Assembly: GCA_028023455.1 (NCBI GenBank)
Contig: JAQFVV010000449.1
Span: 442,001-506,000, forward strand
Origin: Epiperipatus broadwayi
Lineage: Eukaryota > Onychophora > Udeonychophora > Euonychophora > Peripatidae
DNA length: 64,000 nt
Direction of reading: 5' to 3'
Made by a program: the position numbers and the translations under genes. Position 1 is the stretch's first letter, and each line of letters starts with the position of its first letter. The notes beneath the pieces were generated by a model, which worked only from the letters and a program-made list of their open reading frames with translations, had not been told where the DNA came from and did not search any database. Below, one piece after another: positions 57,581 through 64,000 of this stretch.

Positions 57581-58555
57581 TTCTCACTATTATGTTGTTG
57601 CACATGTGCTTTGCAGATTTTAACTATAAATGACTGAATACAAACACTTCAAACACATGATAAAGTCTTTGGGAAAAGATAGAATGGCCATCTATCTTTT
57701 CGAACCCAAACGCTTTTCTATGGGTAAATCTTAAGTGTCTGAAAGTGAAAGCATGAAGATATTAAATAATCACTTTAAATTACTTTTACATGCTTGAATG
57801 AACGACGCTGGTGAAAATTACTAGAATTTACAATACGTCATTCTTATATGAAATTAAATATATGTAAATAAATCAATTATTTTATATAGCGTGATGTTTT
57901 ATAAACTGTAATAGTTAAACAGCATTAAGCTGTTGCACATGCACTTTGCAGATTTTAACTATAAATAAATGACTGAATACAAACACTTCAAACACCATGA
58001 TAAAGTCTTTGGGAAAAGATAGAATGGCCATCTATCTTTTCGAATCCAAATGCTTTTGTATGGGCAAATCTTAAGTGTCTGAAAGTGAAAGCGTGAAGAT
58101 ATTAAATAATCACTTTAAATTACTTTACAGTTAAAATCTGCAAAGCACATGTGCAACAGCTTAATGCTGTTTAATTATTACAGTTTATAAAACATCGCAC
58201 TATATAAAATAATTATTTAATTTCATATAAGAATGACGTATCGTAAATTCTAGTCATTTTCACCAGCGTCGTTCATTCAAGCATGTAAAAGTAATTTAAA
58301 GTGATTATTTAATATCTTCATGCTTTCACTTTCAGACACTTAAGATTTGCCCATACAAAAGCATTTGGGTTCGAAAAGATAGATGGCCATTCTATCTTTT
58401 CCCAAAGACTTTATCATGTGTTAAAAGGGTTTGTATTCAGTCATTTATAGTTAAAATCTGCAAAGCACATGTGCAACAGCTTAATGCTGTTTAACTATTA
58501 CAGTTCATAAAACATTGTGCTATATAAAATAATTGATTTATTCTCACTATTATGT
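57581..58555. mobile_element. tandem-plus-inverted repeat insertion with 15-bp target duplication
   Basis: TTCTCACTATTATGT occurs at 57581-57595 and 58541-58555 in the same orientation, flanking a 945-bp insert. The insert is built from a unit of about 335 bases beginning near TTGCACATGTGCTTTGCAG. There is one full copy (57596-57930), a second direct copy truncated at about 58132, then an inverted block holding the end of one copy, a full copy and the start of a third, down to 58540. Each unit carries a palindromic core AGATAGAATGGCCATCTATC. No protein is encoded. Tandem plus inverted partial copies are usual for Penelope-type retroelements, but a MITE array is not excluded. Confidence 0.85.
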
Positions 58556-59270
58556 AAATTCGCAGCTGTATCCAACCTAACTCTAATGCACCTGCATCGC
58601 ATAAATTTGCTGGCCTTAATGCATTTTTGTTTAGAAACTTTTATTTATGTAAATATGAAGCAGATAGGAAAGAAAACATAAACAACTCTATTAAAGATCT
58701 ATTAGCAGCAGGGTTCAAATTCAAAGCTATTAAAAATAAAATCATAAAATTTAATAATATAATAAACAATAATGTACCTCGCACCAATCTACCTAGAATA
58801 ACAATCCCCTATATTCCTAAAATATCTAACAAACTAGTGAAAGCATTAAATGATAAATTTAACATAGCAGTTAGAACTCCACCTAATTCTAATAGATTGA
58901 TTAACAACCCTAAAGACCACATTGATTGATCGTTCACCCCACATGTGGAGTACTCCATTGCCTGCTTTCAGGCCAGATGCCACACTATATATTATAGTGA
59001 AATGAAAGCTACAATCAATACTAGGCTGGCTCAACATCTTTACACATTTAACAGAGCTCAGAAGAACAGAAACACATCCTCTGTATTTTTGGAGCATGCT
59101 AAACAATCTGGACACAACTTCACACCTACCAATCCCATAATATTGTGTTCAGAATCAAATCACAAATGAAAAATAAAGGAGGCATTTTACATCAATGGAA
59201 ACATCCATGCCATTAATAGAAAAGACACTTGCTTCGAGATCTCGAAGAAATGGGCTATGTAATACTAGCT
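58556..59270 (+). pseudogene. Penelope-like element: end of RT and GIY-YIG endonuclease
   Basis: One frame runs about 230 codons with two in-frame TGA codons (58927-58929, 59167-59169), probably former CGA Arg. It reads SHKFAGLNAFLFRNFYLCK and LPRITIPYIPKISNKL, the RT thumb and linker of Penelope-like elements. Then comes a GIY-YIG-like domain: HVEYSIAC, HTIYYSEMKATINTRLAQHL, SSVFLEHAKQSGHNF, KIKEAFYING and INRK. The conserved Y-I-G-E-T block is changed to Y-Y-S-E-M, so the endonuclease is probably dead. The RT palm is missing upstream, where the 945-bp insert lies. Confidence 0.85.
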
Positions 59271-61734
59271 TATTTCAATATTTGTATTTGCATATATTTT
59301 ATTATACATTTTATGAAGGCTATGAATATGAGGCATGGATCCTCGAAAATGTTAAGCCGATTAACTTTAATACTAATTTATATCTTCTCTAACAATTATA
59401 AATAAGTGTTTTTTATATTCTTTTTTATATATTATGTTATCTAATCAGAACATGTACTGAAACTTGCTGCTTTTTTGTGATTGTTTTTTTTTTGCAATTC
59501 TTAACATAATATCATTTATCTTATTGATTTCAGTTAAATCAGAAACATCTTCAAAATATGATAATATTGATTTGCCAATTCTAATTTAAATTTATTGCAA
59601 TTTTTGAGAAGATTAGTAATTTCAACTGTTAAAAGTAAATTAAAATTTTGCTTTAAAATGCATCTTACATCTCATTAATAAATAATCATGCTTTGTGTTG
59701 AATCTGTTAACAACATTTCAACTTGAAATATACATTTTTAAAATCAAAATATAACTCAATTCTGCATTGCCTTCTATTAGATATTTTTATATCTATTTCC
59801 ATTTAACAATTTTCTTGAAAAAGTAAAAAAAGAAATAATAATATACAGGTTTTTTTCAGAAAAAATCACAAATTTGTGACTTTTTCATTTTTAACATAAT
59901 AATTAAATTTACTTACAGTAGTTTCATTTTTCAATCATTTAACAATTCTAGCAATAATGTCTCCGATGTCAATTTTAAAATGTTTTATTTTATTTTGATC
60001 AAAAGTATTTTGTGCAGCTTTTTAAAAAACATCAATTAATTCATCGTACCATCACAATGAGAACTTGTGGGCATAAATTTGAATTTTGTACACTTGATAT
60101 TGTCAATTAGTCAAATATCATATTATCTATAAATTCTCTTAAATAGCACTTTTATTTGTGAGTTTTCTGTATATTATTTTGATATAATTGACAAAGCTAT
60201 TCCAATAAATAGGACTGAAAATTATTTTATTATTCCTAATATTGGGTTTCTTTATAAATGTTTACATAAGATTGTATATTATAAGCATCAGAATTTGCTA
60301 TTAAGTATTAGACATGAATGTGACTATAAATTAATGAGTATGTTCACATACCTGTACTTTCATAAAAATATATTTGCAAAATCTACCATGTGAAGCCACC
60401 ATCAAAGAAAAAAAATAATGGGTTTGCAATGCTAATGCTATAAGTGAAGCTATTTTGAGGTTCTTTGCATTATTGCTATGAAAATAAATTGCTTTACTTA
60501 ATTAAAGTGACCATGTTGCTGTATATTAAAAAAAATCCTTCTTATCTCATATTCTAAAACATGGATATACAAATCAGATAGTTAGTTATCCTTGTCATTT
60601 TTTTAAAACTAACTTTAAAATTGTACAATTTTTAGGTGTATTACATGATTTTGACCAAGAGGCTATTTCAACCACAGTAACTTTTACTATCTGTAGATTT
60701 CATTAATAAATTTATAAATGTAACTTCTAAAAGTTTTCACTCTTTGAGAAAGTGATTCTACATTGAACATTTTTTAAGAGTTAGCAATTATAAGAAAATT
60801 TATTTGTTTTGATTACACAAATCAATTCATGAGGATTATTTTTTGCAGAAGATGATAATACTTTTGATCATCAAACTAAAAAGTTTGTAATTGGCTAGAC
60901 AATCTAATAACTGTATAAAAAGTCTTACAATACCAGTATCCTAGGGTTAATGTGTTTTTTTTTTTTCAAATTTCATTATTTTTCAGCAAGAAAAAAATAA
61001 ATCCAAATATTTCTATTTATCACTAAAAAATTATTGATTGTATTTAAACAACAAGTTAGATATTATAAAGTTATAATAACAGAAACGGATCTAATGCATA
61101 ATAAATTATATAGTAAACATTCGAACAATTAAATGGTGATGATAATTTTATTTTTCTAATTATAGCAGAAGTTGCAAAATATCATTATTAATTGTTTGCA
61201 AAACAGGAATTTCAAAAAGTAAGATTTCTCTTTAATTCTTAAGATCATTATTTCATACATCATTAAGCAGCGTATTTGTTAACGGGAAGACAGAAGCATT
61301 AATATTGGAATAATTAGAACATTATTAAGAATATTCAGCAATTCTATCTATAAAAGCCTTTGTTTTGACTTATTCTTACTGCCTCAGGACTTAAGGAACA
61401 ATGTGTGTATATATTATAGATAAAAGATATTTGATTTTAAACTGATTTCTGTACAATTTTTCTATAACGCTGATCTTTCTGCATTTGATTATCTCAATTT
61501 TTTAAGAATCCCATTTTTTATGTTATTGTTATTCATCAAGATAAAAAGACAAGATTAATTTGATTTTGAACGTAATTGGTAAATTGTCTATGATGTAAAT
61601 TAAATTATTTTTTTTTTAAAATGATGAAATATATGAGTATAATTTTTTGTAAGCATTTTAATAAAATTGTAGATATTTTTTTTTTTTTGAAAAAAAAAAG
61701 AGTTGTCTAATAATGATTTTTTTTTTCTTTTTCT
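59271..61734. other. unassigned AT-rich sequence
   Basis: No gene, RNA or element recognised; frequent T runs. Confidence 0.5.
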
Positions 61735-61747
61735 CTGTTACTAAAGA

Positions 61748-61872
61748 AGACAGAGATTGTGGACCCCAGCTGCTTTGCTTGCTGCGCTAGAAAATCAACT
61801 CATTCAAGTAGGAAGATGCTCCGCACTCAGGGACAAGATGAACGATTGCTCATTGTTTGCTGAAACAAAGTT
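61748..61872 (+). other. possible short exon (unsupported by homology)
   Basis: A strong pyrimidine tract ending TTTTTCTCTGTTACTAAAG looks like a 3' splice site at 61747. The next 125 bases are far less AT-rich than their surroundings. Two frames stay open for about 40 codons, but neither matches a family I recognise. A possible donor is CAAGTAGGA near 61809. Confidence 0.2.
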
Positions 61873-61879
61873 AACCAGT

Positions 61880-62285
61880 TAGCGACAAAAAAAAAAAAAA
61901 CTGAATTAAAAAGAAATGTATTTTTTTTTTATCAAATATTAAAAAAAAAACAATAATGATTATTAAATGAATACAATCTAGCCATCTTTTTTGTTAAAAA
62001 AATGAATAGATTTTTATCACACACTTGCATATTTGTATTTAAATTAGATATCGAACTAGCTGCGTGTTAATTTTAATACGTATATATAAATAGTGTGCGA
62101 ATTTAAAATGATAAAAAGTCAACCAAGATATTGATCAAATATATATATATATATATAAATTTATTTTAAACCATGCGTAACATTATTTATTAAGTCCGAG
62201 TACATACCCATAAAATGTTCGAATACAATTTGGCATGATTCTAACCTCTTTTTAACATTCTGATTTTTTCATCTTAATTACTATC
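61880..62285. other. unassigned AT-rich sequence
   Basis: Short AT repeat near 62140-62156; nothing else seen. Confidence 0.5.
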
Positions 62286-62289
62286 ATTA

Positions 62290-62400
62290 AGCTTGCTCTG
62301 GCTTGTTTAGCACATTGAATGAGTGGCAGTCTCTGAAGTTTATGGACTTTGATTCCCAATTCATCTCTGTCACGTTCGATATTTTCTTAAACTTTTTATG
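62290..62400 (+). repeat. tRNA-derived SINE-like remnant
   Basis: TTGTTTAGCACATTGAATG is A-box-like and GACTTTGATTCCCAATTC B-box-like about 45 bases on. Similar in layout to 30955-31025. Confidence 0.35.
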
Positions 62401-62791
62401 AACTCACTGGCAATAAACTATGCAATTGTTTACTTTTTATTAAATTATATCTATATGTAAACTTTTTTGTAAATATGAATAAATACTCCAATCTTATATC
62501 ATTAAAACTGAGTAAAAGAAAAAATCGTACATATTTAGTTTATAATAAAAAAAAAATATTATGTTAACATCAGTATGACGCGTCTCCTAAAGCTAACACC
62601 GAACAATACTTAAATTACCTTATTAATATAGTATTTAAATATATCTACCTCACAAGAAAGGTAAAACAATTTTACCATAAACAAAATTTCAACTCACCCA
62701 AAGATGTCAGTCCCTGGCTTTTACTTTCATATACTTTTTTGCTCTCCAAAATTTTTATTAAAATATTTTCTCCATCATTTCGACTAAGCTT

Positions 62792-63052
62792 TTGCATCCC
62801 AGAACCAATAAATTGATTAACAATTTCAAATATAGACTAGATGCTGATCAGTTACTTTTAATACGGTATATAAATCCTATGTCCATAAATTGGCTGCCAA
62901 GGCTATACTACTGCAAACATTGTGCATACCTCTCCATGCCAATCTCTCAACATTGTTATCTATGTAGAAGAGTTTTTGAAAAGCCTGAACATAGTTCCAT
63001 TTTTTTGAGCATCAGAAGTCCACTGGCCATAATTTTGAATCTTTCTAATTGA
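62792..63052 (+). pseudogene. DHHC-palmitoyltransferase-like cysteine-rich exon with lost active site
   Basis: An 86-codon frame from an ATG; a splice acceptor (CTTTTGCATCCCAG, exon from 62803) is an alternative start. Residues about 41-69 read YYCKHCAYLSMPISQHCYLC and continue RRVFEKPEHSS. The spacing C-x2-C-x9-H-C-x2-C-x7-(D/E)-H-x-x matches the DHHC cysteine-rich domain, including the Pro before the H-C pair. But the third-pair Cys is Val and the catalytic D-H-H-C is E-H-S-S. Membrane segments and the rest of the enzyme are not visible. Family members transfer palmitate to protein cysteines; this copy could not. Decayed exon, retrocopy or chance similarity are all possible. Confidence 0.35.
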
Positions 63053-63059
63053 ATGACAT

Positions 63060-64000
63060 AATGTTAAATGCAAGATCAAGAAGATCAAGCATAAAGTCAA
63101 TAATATCCATTCTTAAAAATGGACTCTTTAATTCATAATTTGCACATTTTTGAAAATCTGTCAATTATGTATTCCATCTTTTTCCAGATAACACTTTAAC
63201 TATGATCATGAGGATAAATTCCTCAAAAGCCCAAAGCCATTTTAATGGTATAATTCTCACTTTAGCTTCACCTTTAACTGTGCATCAGAGAAAATAGATA
63301 TATTACTGTTTCTTTATGTAATGTTTACATATTTGTTATTATTACATAACATTAATCAATTAAATCTAGAATAACATTACTTTTAATGAAGAACAGGCCT
63401 CAAAAACCATTGTAATTATAACATGCATATGTGATGTCAATTAAGAATCTGAATTAGGAAAAAACATCAACCCACAATTAACTTATAAAGCTATCCAATA
63501 TAGCCAAAACATTGTAAATTTCATATTATACACTTGAATAAGGAGTAAAGTATGATTGCTAAAGACAAAAATGCATGAGCTCCATCTTTAAATTTTAGTC
63601 TTTCCTAAAAAAAAGACCAGAAACTCATTTGCAACAGTTTTTATAACAGTCAATATACCATATAATTATCATGGTTTATTCAAGACTATAGTAAATGGTT
63701 CTAGAGTAAAATTGTATCCAGTATTTATTAGTAAATAGACATATAGCTACTATTAACTGATAGATATATGACTAAATTTAATGTAGTATCAATAAATAAA
63801 GGCAAGAAAAATACAGTTGTATACAGTGTGGCCTCCATCATAATTTGTGAGAAATATTTTCAGTATGCTTTCAAAATCTCTCATGATTTTTTTATTTCTT
63901 AATACTACACTTCCAGATGCCTAAAAATTTCTTAGTTAAAAAAAATTGCACATATTTTTAAATAAAAAAATGAAACAAAAAAAAAGAGGTATATTACTTA
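63060..64000. other. unassigned AT-rich sequence
   Basis: No feature recognised to the end of the window. Confidence 0.5.

Noticed and set aside
57596-58540. Hammerhead ribozyme, as found in some Penelope-like terminal repeats
   Set aside because: By eye I could not find the conserved CTGATGA and GAAA core in the right order on either strand; a covariance-model search would be decisive.

Overview
This window is AT-rich, repeat-dense nuclear DNA from an invertebrate animal. I found no complete host protein-coding gene. Almost everything recognisable is a transposable element or its remains: LINEs of several clades (L1/Tx1-like, RTE-like, R2-like with a restriction-like endonuclease, Jockey/CR1-like), a Penelope-like element, a Gypsy-like LTR element, hAT and Tigger-like DNA transposons, tRNA-derived SINEs, hairpin (MITE-like) repeats and microsatellites. 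The mixture fits AT-rich metazoans such as arachnids, cephalopods or cnidarians. The C2H2 fingers of the C-D-Y-K type are a weak hint at arthropods. The sequence does not fix the phylum.

Layout. 0.6-1.3 kb is a compound (TACC/TATC) microsatellite. 1.9-6.7 kb holds small repeats, a decayed R2-like LINE on the minus strand and an RTE 3' end. 9.3-19.15 kb is the most striking object: a giant inverted repeat with arms of about 2.1 kb. Its spacer of about 4 kb carries, on the minus strand, C2H2 zinc fingers running in one open frame into the endonuclease of an L1/Tx1-like LINE. The right arm alone is interrupted by an RTE-like insertion with a 395-codon open reverse transcriptase frame. 19-34 kb is mostly unassigned DNA with SINEs, a rearranged LINE, diverged tandem duplications, a probable LTR and decayed coding sequence. 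35.0-37.6 kb is a composite element with inverted ends and an internal array of degenerate repeats. Its 5' module is also found at the front of the RTE insertion.

40-46 kb holds SINEs, a hairpin element and LINE fragments of three kinds. 46.67-47.7 kb is a Tigger-like element with TA ends. 48.0-51.5 kb is an internally deleted LTR retrotransposon on the minus strand, with an intact gag-like ORF, the last part of integrase, a polypurine tract and a cluster of primer-binding-site-like motifs. 51.5-55.9 kb is unassigned except for a promoter-like site. 55.9-59.3 kb is a patchwork of AT palindromes, a complete non-autonomous hAT element with an 8-bp target duplication, and a Penelope-like RT/GIY-YIG remnant split from its upstream part by a tandem-plus-inverted insertion with a 15-bp target duplication.

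Host signals are few and weak: a DHHC-palmitoyltransferase-like exon with a lost active site near 62.9 kb, a possible short exon near 61.75 kb, an RFX X-box-like site near 39.55 kb, and two or three promoter-like motifs. The window may be intergenic or lie inside long introns.
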